64,000 nt of DNA from Myroides phaeus (GTDB lineage Bacteria; Bacteroidota; Bacteroidia; Flavobacteriales; Flavobacteriaceae), in assembly GCF_900099675.1 (NCBI RefSeq), contig NZ_FNDQ01000007.1:51268-115267 (forward strand), in the 5' to 3' direction. This document shows, piece after piece, positions 28,253-37,568 of the stretch. Made by a program: the position numbers and the translations under genes. A model generated the notes under the pieces. That model was given only the letters and a program-made list of their open reading frames with translations, made no database searches and was not told the origin of the DNA. Each line of letters opens with the position of its first letter. Positions within the stretch are counted from its first letter, which is position 1.

Positions 28253-29509
28253 ATGGTAAATCAAGAAACAATCGATATTAAGAATTTTGCAGGAATTGAC
28301 AATCTATATTTAGAAGTTAAACCAGTCAATATTCTAATAGGCCCTCAAGGGGTTGGAAAAAGTGTTGTTGTAAAATTGCTTTATTTCTTTAAAGGGATTG
28401 TAAATGATGCAGTTGAACGAATTGAAACTACAGATCAAGTAAGTTTTATTAAAGAGTCAGTACAAAACAAATTTAAAAAGATATTTGATAAAAGTAGTTT
28501 TAATACAAAACAACCTTTTCAAATTACTTATACTAGTATAGAAGGGGAAATCTTTATTGTTGAAGGCGATGGCTTTGATGAATTTAATGTTTTTTTTTCG
28601 GAAGGTTTTTTAAATTTATTAGAAGAGTTGTTTAAAGTTAAAAGAGAGTTTGGTAAGGAAAAACTTGTAGATAAAGATATTGCAGAGTACTATTTTCAAG
28701 CTGAACAATTAAAAAGTCTACGAAGAGAAATTGTTAAGAAAACATATCAAAAGAGCTATTTACCACAGTTGTTTATTCCTGCAGGGCGTAGTTTTTTCTC
28801 AACACTACATTCTAACATTTATTCAATTATCAGTAATGAGAGTTCAATAGATTATTTCTTAAGAGAATTTGGACAGCTATATCAGATAATTAGTGATTTT
28901 CAAACTACAATCAATGAGGATAGTTCTTGTGATCGTTTAATTGAAGATGTAATTGGAGGTAAGTTTATACGCGATGATAATCGTAAAGATTATATCTTGC
29001 ATAAAGATAATCGTAAAGTAGAACTTAAAAATGTGTCTTCGGGACAACAAGAAGCTTTGCCTTTATTGATGATATTGAGAGCTATTTATGATAAAAAATT
29101 GAATACTTCAGGATGTATTTTGTACATAGAAGAGCCTGAAGCTCATTTGTTTCCTACAGCTCAAAAAGCAATCGTTGAGTTGTTAGCAAAGGTGTATAAT
29201 AGCAACTCTACTAATATTCAAATATTCATTACCACACATAGTCCGTATATCTTGTCGTCATTTAATAATCTTATTTATGCTGGGAATATAGCAAATAAGA
29301 ATACAGAAAAACGCAAAGAGGTAGGGAAAGTAATTACAGAAGAACAGTTTTTAAGCTGTGATGCTGTTGGAGCTTATGCACTTACAAAAACAGCACTTAT
29401 TGATTTGATGGATGAAGAAAACAATATAATCAATGCTACTGTATTAGATGAGGTGTCTAATGATATAGGGAGAGAATTTGATCAATTGTTGGATATAGAA
29501 TTTGATTAA
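28253..29509 (+). CDS. ABC-type AAA family ATPase of a putative defence pair
   Basis: A 418-residue SMC/ABC-like ATPase of the AAA_15/AAA_21 kind. Walker A GPQGVGKS is at residues 30-37, the signature-like segment VSSGQQEALPLLMIL near 263, Walker B CILYIEEPEAHLFP near 292, and the H-loop ITTHSPYILSSFNN near 326. The middle (about 60-240) is helical and lacks the long coiled coil of RecF/SMC proteins. After the ATPase there is a helical ~70-residue tail but no OLD-type TOPRIM domain. The next gene overlaps or abuts it and encodes a small nuclease-like protein, so the two probably act together. The ATPase class is firm; the system is unassigned. Confidence 0.88.
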   Translation: MVNQETIDIKNFAGIDNLYLEVKPVNILIGPQGVGKSVVVKLLYFFKGIVNDAVERIETTDQVSFIKESVQNKFKKIFDKSSFNTKQPFQITYTSIEGEIFIVEGDGFDEFNVFFSEGFLNLLEELFKVKREFGKEKLVDKDIAEYYFQAEQLKSLRREIVKKTYQKSYLPQLFIPAGRSFFSTLHSNIYSIISNESSIDYFLREFGQLYQIISDFQTTINEDSSCDRLIEDVIGGKFIRDDNRKDYILHKDNRKVELKNVSSGQQEALPLLMILRAIYDKKLNTSGCILYIEEPEAHLFPTAQKAIVELLAKVYNSNSTNIQIFITTHSPYILSSFNNLIYAGNIANKNTEKRKEVGKVITEEQFLSCDAVGAYALTKTALIDLMDEENNIINATVLDEVSNDIGREFDQLLDIEFD

Positions 29510-29510
29510 T

Positions 29511-29906
29511 ATGAGTGCATGTATAATAGAAGATTCTCGTAAGATTCACGTTTTTGAAGAAAATGGAAGAAAATTAACGCTGAATAATCCCGATCAGGTT
29601 GTAAGCAAAAGAGTTGCCGTAGATGGATGTGAGATTAAAGAGGGGATAAGGTGTGACTTTATGCTAATTGTAGACAGTAAAGATTTAGAAATTTTTATCG
29701 AATTAAAAGGAACTGATGTTAAACATGGGATAGATCAAATAATTGAAACTAAAAGACAATTAGGATCTAAAGGAAACTCAAAAGCGTATATAGTATGTAG
29801 TAGTTCTCCTAAGAAAGATACAGATAAGCAAAATATACAAATGAAAGCTCGACGAGCAAATGTAAAGCTTGATATAGCCACGAATAAAAAAATAGATAAT
29901 TATTAA
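29511..29906 (+). CDS. Small PD-(D/E)XK nuclease-like protein, partner of the ATPase
   Basis: A 131-residue protein that I do not recognise as a named family. Its core reads RCDFMLIV...LEIFIELKGTDVKHGIDQI: Asp49, Glu64-x-Lys66 and a following helix with Gln76, the spacing expected for a PD-(D/E)XK nuclease active site. A conserved-looking basic patch (KRVAVDG) precedes it, and the C-terminus ends with a strand-like KLDIATNKK. ATG 29511 begins directly after the ATPase stop (TTAATATG), implying translational coupling; an in-frame TTG at 29502 would overlap. A hairpin terminator follows. I infer an effector nuclease gated by the ATPase. Confidence 0.72.
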   Translation: MSACIIEDSRKIHVFEENGRKLTLNNPDQVVSKRVAVDGCEIKEGIRCDFMLIVDSKDLEIFIELKGTDVKHGIDQIIETKRQLGSKGNSKAYIVCSSSPKKDTDKQNIQMKARRANVKLDIATNKKIDNY

Positions 29907-29921
29907 TTTATATAGAAACCC

Positions 29922-29958
29922 AAAACCGCCACAGCATACACTGTGGGGTTTTCTTTTT
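29922..29958 (+). terminator. Terminator of the ATPase-nuclease operon
   Basis: AAAACCgCCACAG...CTGTGGGGTTTT forms a stem with a one-base bulge followed by TTCTTTTT, 16 bases past the stop. Confidence 0.8.
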
Positions 29959-30267
29959 CCAACAACACTCTCTTCATTAAAACTTCCCTAAAAAAGCACT
30001 GGCACTACAACCTGTTTCCGGTTTATCATATTTCACAGGACGTGTTTGAGTATTGTGTCATACTCTCTAACCAAATAAGAATAAAAGTAGGTATAGGTTG
30101 TTCTTGTATCTATATAAAACTATTTATGATAGATTTGTTGTCTTTCAATTCCCAGTTATAAAAGAGATATTCTATTACAGATATATTTTACTTTATATTG
30201 TTATATAGGCGAATAATGATTTGCCTTTATGATGTTTTAATAATGATTTACTTTGTTGTTTTTATCG

Positions 30268-30351
30268 GGAACGAGTTTGGCATTGGTTAGGAATCCTTCG
30301 CAAAACCCCCTTGTTTTGCGAAGGATTCTTGTACTATTGCAAAGCCGTTCC
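30268..30351. repeat. 84-bp imperfect palindromic element (REP/MITE-like)
   Basis: The core GAATCCTTCGCAAAAC at 30291-30306 is perfectly complementary to 30313-30328, with a 6-base loop. Outer arms continue imperfectly to GGAACG at 30268 and CGTTCC at 30346-30351. The size and shape suggest a small mobile or REP-like element, not a simple terminator. Confidence 0.7.
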
Positions 30352-30611
30352 AAAGAAAGAAGCGAATTAAATATGTATGTTATTGTAATTCAGTTATTAA
30401 GGTGTTTGTATGTAGGCAGGCTTTTGTTGGATTAAACCACGTAATAAATAGGGAGTAAACAAAATATTTTTCTTTAAGATGGTAAGAGAAATTTTGTTTC
30501 TGTGTTAGAGATAGTTGACTTGTATAATATGGTTATAAAAAGCTAAAATTATTTTATTAATCTCTTTTTATAACCATTATAATACTGTTTTTTTATCTGA
30601 ATGCATTGAGT

Positions 30612-33488
30612 TTAATGTCCTGTAAAACCATTTATAAAAGTATCTACAAACCCTATTATTTTTCCTAATATGCGGTCTCCTGTTTCTTTGAATTTAAGTA
30701 CACTCGGTTTGCCTTCTTTTCTTAAACTAAGTAAGTCGTCTCTTAGAGGTTCTCGTTCAGAAAATAGGAAGTTCTCTATTAGTTTTTCAGTTTGATCTTT
30801 ATACAAGTTTTCCGTTTCAACTAAATTTTCAAGGGCAGATTGTTGTTCTTTAACCCAAAACTTATCAAATTCTTCTGTAATTGTATCTGTATCTTCAATC
30901 AAAGGTAAATTCTCTTGAATAAATTTTTCAATTAATTCTCGTTTACTCCTTAAAGAAACTTCTGTATTTAATAAATTAGATATTTCCTTTTCAATAGCTT
31001 CTTTGTCTTTGGTAGTTTGCTTTGATTTGAATGTAATTAATAGTTGAAGGATGTAAGTAACATTAATTGTATCTCGTCTTATTAATTCTAATTCAAAGTC
31101 AATATCATTTAGAATTGATGTTTTTTCAGGTGTAGCTGTATCCTTATTTAATTTTTCTTTTAAATCTAAGTATTTACTTGTGTAGTCAGCAAATAATTGT
31201 TCTTCTATCTCTAAGTCTTCCCAGTTAAATTCTGTGAAGTGAGTCATTTTTTTGTGCAGTCGAATCAATGCACGAAATGCTAAGATGAATTTTAATCGTT
31301 CTTCTTCAGAATATAGATTATCTACTGCATCTACTTTAGGGACAATATCAATAAGTTTTTGAGTTGCCTCATTAAACTTGTCAACATAAATTTCATAAGG
31401 TTCTACAATGATTTCATCAATCGCTTCTTTGTTGCTAAATAGTGCAATTGCCTGATCTGTTTTTTCTTTTAGATTTCTAAAACACACAATATTTCCTTGT
31501 GTTTTATTTTTGTCTAACGTTCTATTGGTACGACTAAAAGCTTGTATAAGTCCGTGATATTGTAAGTTCTTATCGACATATAATGTATTTAGGTATTTAC
31601 TGTCAAACCCAGTTAAAAACATATTTGCTACTAAGAGAATATCAGTTTCATTTTGTTTAGACTTTTTAGCTACAGCATTGTAATAGTTATAAAAACCTTC
31701 TGTGTCTTTTATATTTTGTTTTTCGCCAAATTGTTCGTTAAAGTCTTCAACGTAATTTTCTAATAGTTCTCGGCGATGAGGTACGTAATTTATTTTATAT
31801 TCAGAAGGAGCCTCTGCAGCAATATTTAGCTGGCTAACAACTTGCTCTTCCATTTCTTCTTCATTCTGAGCAAAACTAAAAATAGTAGCAATCTTTAGAT
31901 TGTGTTCTCCTTCTTTTTTCTTCTTTTTAAAAATTTCATAATACTGAATTACAGAATCAATATCTTGTACACACATCATTGCACAAAACTTTTTGTTTTG
32001 TGTTTTTTGGTTGTGGTATTGGACAATATAATCAACGATAGCCTCTTTACGTTGAGGAGCTTCATAAACTTCTGTTTCATTAATTTGTTCAACTTTTAAA
32101 TCAATGATATGCTCTTTCTTTTTAAACGTTTGTATATATTCGACAGAAAATTTCAATACATTTTCATCGCGAATAGCATCAGTAATTACATATTTATGTA
32201 AGCAATTTCCAAAAAGACTTGCAGTTGTTTTTTCTCCATTAGCATTCTCAGCTAATATTGGTGTTCCTGTAAAACCAAATAGTTGAATGTTTGTAAAATA
32301 TTGAACAATGTTTCTGTGTGTATCTCCAAATTGAGAACGGTGACATTCATCAAAAATAAATACCATTCGCAACGCTTTGATGGATTTCATTTTTGATACA
32401 TTTCTACCCGAAATGGCATTATTTAATTTCTGTATTGTGGTTACAATGATATGTACATTAGGGTCAATGAATTTTTTAATCAAATCATCTGTGTTAGTAG
32501 CAGAACTAACAGAACCTTTGCTAAACTTGTCGTATTCTTGATTTGTTTGATAATCTAAATCTTTACGGTCAACAACAAATACTACTTTCTTTATAGCAGG
32601 TATTTTGGATAAAATTTGACTGGCTTTAAAACTCGTTAGGGTTTTTCCACTTCCTGTGGTATGCCAGATGTATCCATTTTTCTCAATGTTATAACCATTT
32701 AGAATCTCATTTTCAGTTACTTTTTTTATAATACTCTCTACTGCATAGTATTGATAGGGACGAAGTACCATCAAACGTTTATCAGTTTCATTGAGTACGA
32801 TATATTTACAAATCATTTTACTGACGTGGCAAGGTTCTAAAAAACGATCAGTAAAGCCATTTAAAACATTGTTTAACGGATTATTTAACTCGTCTGTCCA
32901 ATGAAATGTTTGTAGGAATTCAGGAGTGTGAGTTCCAAAATTACTGTAATATTTGGTGTTTATTCCGTTGCTTATAATAAATAGTTGTACATATTGAAAT
33001 AATGCTTTACCAGAACCATAGCTGTGCTTTTGGTATCTGTTTATTTGATTAAAAGCTTCTTTTAATTCAAGCCCCCTTCTTTTTAACTCAATTTGAACAA
33101 GAGGTAGACCGTTTATCAATATTGTAACATCGTATCGATTGACATATTTTCCTTCTTGTGTAACTTGATTTGTAACCTGATATTCATTTTGACACCAGTG
33201 TTCCGTATTTAAAAATTCAAAATATAGATTGTCACCATTATCTTTTATGATGTGGTGTTTCATTTCTCGCAATGTCTTTGCTTTTTCAAATACAGAGCCT
33301 TTCGTAAGTATGTTTAAAACCTTTTCGAACTCGCTATCGCTAAACTGAATGCGATTGTGTTTTTCTAATTGAGATTTTAAGTTACCTATTAAAGATTTTT
33401 CGTCATTAATAGAAATATATTTATAGCCCAATTTCTGTAATTGGACTAATAACTGCTCTTCTAAAAACTGTTCAGACTGCTTGCTCAA
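30612..33488 (-). CDS. hsdR: Type I restriction enzyme R subunit
   Basis: Motor/nuclease subunit of a type I restriction-modification complex; translocates DNA and cleaves unmodified DNA. The 958 residues show the N-terminal nuclease core with Asp120 and Glu134-x-Lys136 (VQIELKRRG) and QxxxY (Gln148-Tyr152). The superfamily 2 helicase follows, with TGSGKT at 278-283, DECH at 380-383, FGFTGTPI shortly after, and GFDSKYLNTLYVDK in the second RecA fold. The C-terminal helical domain would contact HsdM. It is the most downstream gene of the minus-strand hsd locus, separated from hsdS by the recombinase gene. It looks intact. Confidence 0.97.
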   Translation of the reverse strand: MSKQSEQFLEEQLLVQLQKLGYKYISINDEKSLIGNLKSQLEKHNRIQFSDSEFEKVLNILTKGSVFEKAKTLREMKHHIIKDNGDNLYFEFLNTEHWCQNEYQVTNQVTQEGKYVNRYDVTILINGLPLVQIELKRRGLELKEAFNQINRYQKHSYGSGKALFQYVQLFIISNGINTKYYSNFGTHTPEFLQTFHWTDELNNPLNNVLNGFTDRFLEPCHVSKMICKYIVLNETDKRLMVLRPYQYYAVESIIKKVTENEILNGYNIEKNGYIWHTTGSGKTLTSFKASQILSKIPAIKKVVFVVDRKDLDYQTNQEYDKFSKGSVSSATNTDDLIKKFIDPNVHIIVTTIQKLNNAISGRNVSKMKSIKALRMVFIFDECHRSQFGDTHRNIVQYFTNIQLFGFTGTPILAENANGEKTTASLFGNCLHKYVITDAIRDENVLKFSVEYIQTFKKKEHIIDLKVEQINETEVYEAPQRKEAIVDYIVQYHNQKTQNKKFCAMMCVQDIDSVIQYYEIFKKKKKEGEHNLKIATIFSFAQNEEEMEEQVVSQLNIAAEAPSEYKINYVPHRRELLENYVEDFNEQFGEKQNIKDTEGFYNYYNAVAKKSKQNETDILLVANMFLTGFDSKYLNTLYVDKNLQYHGLIQAFSRTNRTLDKNKTQGNIVCFRNLKEKTDQAIALFSNKEAIDEIIVEPYEIYVDKFNEATQKLIDIVPKVDAVDNLYSEEERLKFILAFRALIRLHKKMTHFTEFNWEDLEIEEQLFADYTSKYLDLKEKLNKDTATPEKTSILNDIDFELELIRRDTINVTYILQLLITFKSKQTTKDKEAIEKEISNLLNTEVSLRSKRELIEKFIQENLPLIEDTDTITEEFDKFWVKEQQSALENLVETENLYKDQTEKLIENFLFSEREPLRDDLLSLRKEGKPSVLKFKETGDRILGKIIGFVDTFINGFTGH

Positions 33489-33595
33489 AATAATTATGAA
33501 TTAGGAGTTTAAAACGTGAATATTTGATTTGTAAACAAATTTAACAAAATAAAGAGATTTGTCTTCATTTCTCCTAATCCATAATCATATTTATT

Positions 33596-34522
33596 TTATC
33601 TTAAATTTTTGAACATTTGTTCTATTGCTTTTTTCTTTTGTTCCATATTGGGATGAACATATAAATTAAGCGTTGTGCTTATATTGGAATGCCCTAAAAG
33701 GACACTAACTGTTTTATAATCACAGTTGCTTTCAATGCATCTTGTAGCAAAACTATGTCTTAAGCCATGGAATTTTAATTCAGGCATATTAAGTTCACTC
33801 ATTAATTTTTTATAATAACTGCGGTATGTACGTGGTTCGGTAGGTTTAGCGTCGTTTGTTAATACGAAAAAAGTTGAATTAACGATTTTCTTAAAAGGTT
33901 TAAGTATTCTTAGTAAGTCTTTACTGATTGGAATTTCACGGATAGAGTTTTTTGTTTTTGGGGTGTCTAATATGAGTTCTGTTTTTCTCACTCCGTTTTC
34001 TATTACATAAATGCGTTGAATAGTTCTATTAATGCTAATAACGCCATTATCTGTATCAATGTCTTCCCAGGTTAGGGCACATACTTCTCCAATGCGTATT
34101 CCAGCGCTTAAACAGATATAAACGCCGAGGTTTTTAAAGGTAAAGTGTTCTTGGATGTAGTTCATTATTTTTTTCTGATCGGCTCTACTCAATACTTCTA
34201 AATTTTGTTTGTCACGTTCGGTGGGGAATTGTATGTCAAAGGGGGTATAGCTTAACCATTTATTTTTTGCTCCAAACTTCAAGACCATTTTTAAAACAAT
34301 CAATATGTCTTTAATTGTTTTATGGCTTAAGCCTGCTTCTAACTTTTGGAGGACAAACTTCTGAACATCGGCTTCTTCTATTTCGTATTGTTCTCCAAAG
34401 GTTGGTAATAAATGATTTTCAATCAGAAGTGTATAAGCTGAGAAACTGGATTTTTTAACGTATTGTTTTTTGTCTAATTTCCATAATTCAGCTACTTCTG
34501 AAAGTCTTTTTTGTTTATTCAT
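33596..34522 (-). CDS. Tyrosine recombinase, probable hsdS invertase
   Basis: A 308-residue phage-integrase-family recombinase. The N-terminal core-binding domain spans about 5-95; the catalytic domain carries Arg143 (SAGIRIGEVCAL), His252-x-x-Arg255 (FHGLRHSFATR), His278 (LLGHSNIS) and nucleophile Tyr288 (LNLYVH), the complete set. It lies between the silent hsdS cassettes and hsdR and is transcribed in the same direction as hsdM and hsdR. Its start is 71 bases from the outermost inverted repeat. Similar recombinases next to multi-hsdS loci in other bacteria drive inversion of specificity genes, and I infer the same here. No prophage or other integrative-element genes are nearby. Confidence 0.93.
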   Translation of the reverse strand: MNKQKRLSEVAELWKLDKKQYVKKSSFSAYTLLIENHLLPTFGEQYEIEEADVQKFVLQKLEAGLSHKTIKDILIVLKMVLKFGAKNKWLSYTPFDIQFPTERDKQNLEVLSRADQKKIMNYIQEHFTFKNLGVYICLSAGIRIGEVCALTWEDIDTDNGVISINRTIQRIYVIENGVRKTELILDTPKTKNSIREIPISKDLLRILKPFKKIVNSTFFVLTNDAKPTEPRTYRSYYKKLMSELNMPELKFHGLRHSFATRCIESNCDYKTVSVLLGHSNISTTLNLYVHPNMEQKKKAIEQMFKNLR

Positions 34523-34592
34523 ATTGTTTTAAATTTTTAGAATGTCAAAGAAAGACAATTAAGGAGATTTAATCACCCAGATAGCTTCGGTT

Positions 34593-34617
34593 TTAAGGTT
34601 CCTAATTTGAGATTTCC
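34593..34617 (+). repeat. Outer inverted repeat, left copy (hsdS start homology)
   Basis: 25 bases, TTAAGGTTCCTAATTTGAGA then TTTCC, identical to the reverse complement of 38027-38051. Homology continues with mismatches for about 45 more bases (TTTGAAGGGGAATGGGA is shared). It encodes the VPNLRFP segment at the start of HsdS. Confidence 0.92.
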
Positions 34618-35121
34618 TGGATTTGAAGGGGAATGGGAAACGAAGATGCTGGGGGAGGTTGCAAAAAAGATTGGAGATGGATTACATGGAACTCCTGCAT
34701 ATGTAAGTGATTCAGAATTTTATTTTATAAATGGAAACAATTTAGTAAATGGAAAAATTGAATTAAATGAAAATACTAAAAATATAGATATAGAAACATA
34801 TGAAAGAAACAGAAAAGGCTTAAAAGAAAATACATTATTAATTTCTTTAAATGGAACAATTGGTAATATAGCAAGGTATAATAATGAGAACGTAATGCTT
34901 GGAAAAAGCGTAGGTTATTTCAATTTTGATAAAGCATCTGATTTTATATACTTCAGTTTGCAAACCAAAGCAATTCAAAGTTATTTTAAATCAGAACTAA
35001 CAGGATCTACTATTAAAAATCTATCTTTAAAAACATTAAGAGAGACTTTTATAACTTTTCCATATCAAAATGAACAAAATAAAATTGTTTCGTTTCTTTC
35101 ACTTATTGACGAAAGGATATC

Positions 35122-35142
35122 AACCCAAAACAAAATAATTGA
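35122..35142 (+). repeat. Central hsdS repeat, copy in the silent cassette
   Basis: ACCCAAAACAAAATAATTGA (preceded by A) matches the reverse complement of 37548-37568, 21 bases, inside the conserved TQNKIIE helix between the two target domains. It is a possible crossover site for swapping second target domains. Confidence 0.75.
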
Positions 35143-35763
35143 GGAGTTGAAATTATTAAAGATTACGATTAGTAAGAAATTATTTTCACGTCAATTGAGA
35201 TTTAAAAATGGAAACAATGAAAACCATATAGATTGGAATACTAAAAAGTTGGGAGAGGTTACAACTCTTGTAAATAAGAGAAATAAAAATAACGAAAAGC
35301 TTCCTGTTTATTCTATAAATAACAAATTAGGATTCGTTCCGCAAAGTGAGCAATTCGAGGGAGTTGATAGCGAAGATAGAGGCTACGATATTAAACTATA
35401 CAAAATAATTGACAAAAACACCTTTGCCTATAATCCAGCAAGAATTAATGTGGGATCTATTGGCTATAGTAAAAACTTAGAGAATATTATTATCAGTTCA
35501 TTGTATGTTTGTTTTAAAACAGATAACACCATAAATGACAACTTTCTATATCAATATCTAAAGACAGATTTTTTTAATAGGGAAGTTTTAAGAAATGTTG
35601 AAGGAGGAGTAAGAGATTATCTTTTCTACGACAATTTTGCGAGAATTAAATTTGGTTTACCTTGTATTGAGGAGCAAAAAAAGATTGCTGATTACCTTTC
35701 ATCTATAGATTCAAAGATTGATATTGAAAGCCAACTATTGCATAAATTTGAAAAACAAAAGAG

Positions 35764-35811
35764 ATACTTGTTAGCTAATTTATTTATATAAATAAATTAG
35801 CTAACAAGTAT
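35764..35811. repeat. Perfect 48-bp palindrome at joined hsdS 3' ends
   Basis: ATACTTGTTAGCTAATTTAT continues to a centre TTTATATAAA and back. Both cassettes, converging tail-to-tail, encode LLANLFI here. It may be a crossover site and can also act as a two-way hairpin. Confidence 0.92.
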
Positions 35812-36371
35812 TGTTTCTGCTTAAGTAATAGCGTATGAATTTCAAATTCAGTTTTTATTTTATCGTCAATACTTGCTAGAAGACCTGCAACATATGTTTG
35901 TTGAATATAATTTGGTAATTGCATTTTAAGAGGCTCAATTTCAGAGATATAATGCCGTTTGTGCTCATTTGATGATAGATTTAAAAATGACAAATACTCA
36001 AATATAAATTTTAGGTTCACATTTGGTTTCGCTGTCAGTATTTTAATTGCTGAAGATTTTACTTTGAATGGAAAATTAACAAACTTTATATCCATTGTAA
36101 AATCATCGAAAATGATACATTGACCTTTGTCATAAATACCAAATTCTTCATCGGTATATCCTAATACAAAAGCTTTATTTGCAGTTAGAACTGGAATTAA
36201 CGAAATATCAGATGAATAATCCGTATTTGTAACCAAATATTTAGTTGGCTGTTCATAGTTTAAAGTATCCTTAATTTGAACATATTCATTTTCTTGATTA
36301 AGAATTTGTTCATAGAGTTGATAGCGAAGCGTAATCACATAGGAAATAAAATCCTTAATTAAAGGGCTTTG
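35784..36371 (-). pseudogene. hsdS: Silent half hsdS cassette (second target domain), tail type A
   Basis: Minus-strand frame open from 36371 to the stop at 35784. It encodes the central junction (LIKDFISYVITLRYQLYEQIL), a target domain of the YEQPTKYLVTN...PVLTANKAFVLGYTDEE...CIIFDDFT type well known in HsdS proteins, the helix GLLASIDDKIKTE, and the tail YLLANLFI. There is no N-terminal half and no proper start except a GTG at 36338. It looks like a stored second-domain variant that would be joined to an expressed first half by inversion at the central repeat. Its 3' end shares the 48-bp palindrome with the silent full cassette. Confidence 0.82.
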
Positions 36372-36894
36372 TCAGAAACTAATTCTAAATCAAGTACCAA
36401 ATAAGAAAATAAATAATTGTGTTTCTTGCTCTTCATCATCATTAACAGAATCCGATGTAATTGATAAGAATGGAATTTACCCAGTTTATGGAGCTACAGG
36501 TGTTATTGCATTTACGGAAAATTCTCAAATTAATGAAGATTCGATTTTAATAATAAAAGATGGTTCTGGAGTTGGAAAGGTTCAATACGCTTCGGATAAG
36601 TTTTCGGTTATTGGTACTTTGAACTATCTAACTGTAAAACAAGATGTTAATTTGAAGTATATTTTTTTCTGTTTAAAATTCTTCAACTTTGAGAAATACA
36701 AAGTTGGCTCTGGGATTCCACATATCTATTTCAAAGACTACGGAGAAGCTTTTATATATTGTCCTTCTGCAGAAGAACAAATTAAAATAGAAAGGTTATT
36801 ATCTTCTATTGATGAAAAAATAAAAACTGAAAAAACTTTACTGCAAAAGTATGAGATAAAGAAAAGGCACCTACTACAAAACCTGTTTATATAA
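36343..36894 (+). pseudogene. hsdS: Silent half hsdS cassette (second target domain), tail type B
   Basis: Plus-strand frame open from 36343 to the stop at 36894, with no ATG start (a TTG at 36619 lies inside the domain). It encodes LIKGLCQKLILNQ at the junction, then a target domain (GIYPVYGATGVIAF...ILIIKDGSGVGKVQYA...YLTVKQDVNLKYIFFCL...GSGIPHIYFKDYG), then LLSSIDEKIKTEKTLLQKYE and tail LLQNLFI. It is divergent, head-to-head, from the other half cassette and shares its 3' palindrome with the expressed hsdS. Interpreted as a second stored specificity half. Confidence 0.82.
36353..36368 (+). repeat. Junction repeat in the half cassette
   Basis: CCTTAATTAAAGGGCT is identical to the reverse complement of 37521-37536 in the expression-position hsdS, and encodes the same LIKGL segment. 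The TTAATTAA core is itself palindromic, and the opposite half cassette begins in the same bases. Confidence 0.8.
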
Positions 36895-36911
36895 ACAGGT
36901 TTTGTAGTAGG
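36870..36911. repeat. Perfect 42-bp palindrome at joined hsdS 3' ends
   Basis: CCTACTACAAAACCTGTTTA continues to the centre TATA and returns. The converging half cassette and expression-position hsdS both encode LLQNLFI here. The sequence differs from the 48-bp palindrome, so the locus has two tail types. Confidence 0.92.
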
Positions 36912-37520
36912 AATTGCTTTTTAGATTGATATTTATCCAAAATATTTTTCTCTGTTTGGAGCTTTTGATCAATGCTTGATAAAAATCGAGCGATAGTAAT
37001 TTGTTCTTTTGAACTAGGCAATGAGATTGTTAATTTCATTAATCCAATTTTAGACATATTATATCGAGTACTCCCTTGGGCTAATTTAACTATTTCGTTT
37101 CTAAATACGGAACTTCTAAACAGGTAACTTGCAAAAAGCGGATTTAGAACTTGAAGTGAGAAAGGTCTATATCCAAAACAAAAACTATTCAGGTACATTT
37201 CGTTCACTTCATCTAATAAGACCGAGGACATTCCTATTTCATCACGAGTTTCAGATGATATGGTAAAAAAAATATCACCATACTTCACACTGTTTTGATT
37301 TTCATTTTGTGCAATTTCTACAAGTCCACATTTTTTTATTTGAACTTTGGCAGAGTCAAAGATTTGTTTGTATTGAATATAAGGTATGCCTTTCCCAAAA
37401 TCCTCTTTAGCTTTTCCAGATAGACCATTAAAAGTATTGCCCATTTCTCCCAAACTCTTCACTTTCCATTCGTCAGTAAATTCCTTAAATCTAATTTTCT
37501 GAGAAAATATCTTTTCACTT

Positions 37521-37536
37521 AGCCCTTTAATTAAGG
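37521..37536 (-). repeat. Junction repeat in expression-position hsdS
   Basis: Inverted partner of 36353-36368 (16 identical bases). Recombination between them would exchange the second target domain. Confidence 0.8.
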
Positions 37537-37547
37537 TTTCTAATTGT

Positions 37548-37568
37548 TCAATTATTTTGTTTTGGGTT
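37548..37568 (-). repeat. Central hsdS repeat in expression-position gene
   Basis: Inverted partner of 35122-35142 (21 identical bases), in the conserved helix between target domains. Confidence 0.75.

Larger units (their letters stand above)
29907..30611. other. Intergenic stretch with terminator and large palindromic element
   Basis: A 705-base gap. It holds the ATPase-nuclease operon terminator, AT-rich sequence without a convincing gene, and an 84-base imperfect palindrome at 30268-30351. Open frames of 60-72 codons here look like chance. Confidence 0.65.
34593..35791 (+). pseudogene. hsdS: Silent full-length hsdS cassette lacking a start
   Basis: Encodes an apparently intact two-target-domain specificity subunit on the strand opposite to the rest of the locus. 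First target domain about residues 15-170 (LGEVAKKIGDGLHGTP...), central conserved helix with SLIDERISTQNKIIEELK, second target domain (KKLGEVTTLVNKRNKNNEKL...), then the C-terminal helix ending YLLANLFI. The frame is open from 34541, but no ATG or GTG or ribosome site precedes the VPNLRFP segment; only a TTG at 34607 exists. Inversion across the outer repeats would join it to the real start at 38142. It is therefore a storage cassette, not a decayed gene. Confidence 0.88.

Noticed and set aside
29943..30435. Small plus-strand frames between the nuclease gene and hsdR
   Set aside because: They run through a terminator hairpin and the 84-bp palindrome, and their peptides look like random translation.
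33596..34522. Integrase as evidence of a prophage or integrative element
   Set aside because: No phage, conjugation or att-like direct repeats are nearby, and its position beside hsdS inverted repeats fits an invertase better.
35784..36894. Decayed hsdS pseudogenes
   Set aside because: The half cassettes have intact frames and precise repeat boundaries at the domain junction, as expected of stored cassettes, not of decay.
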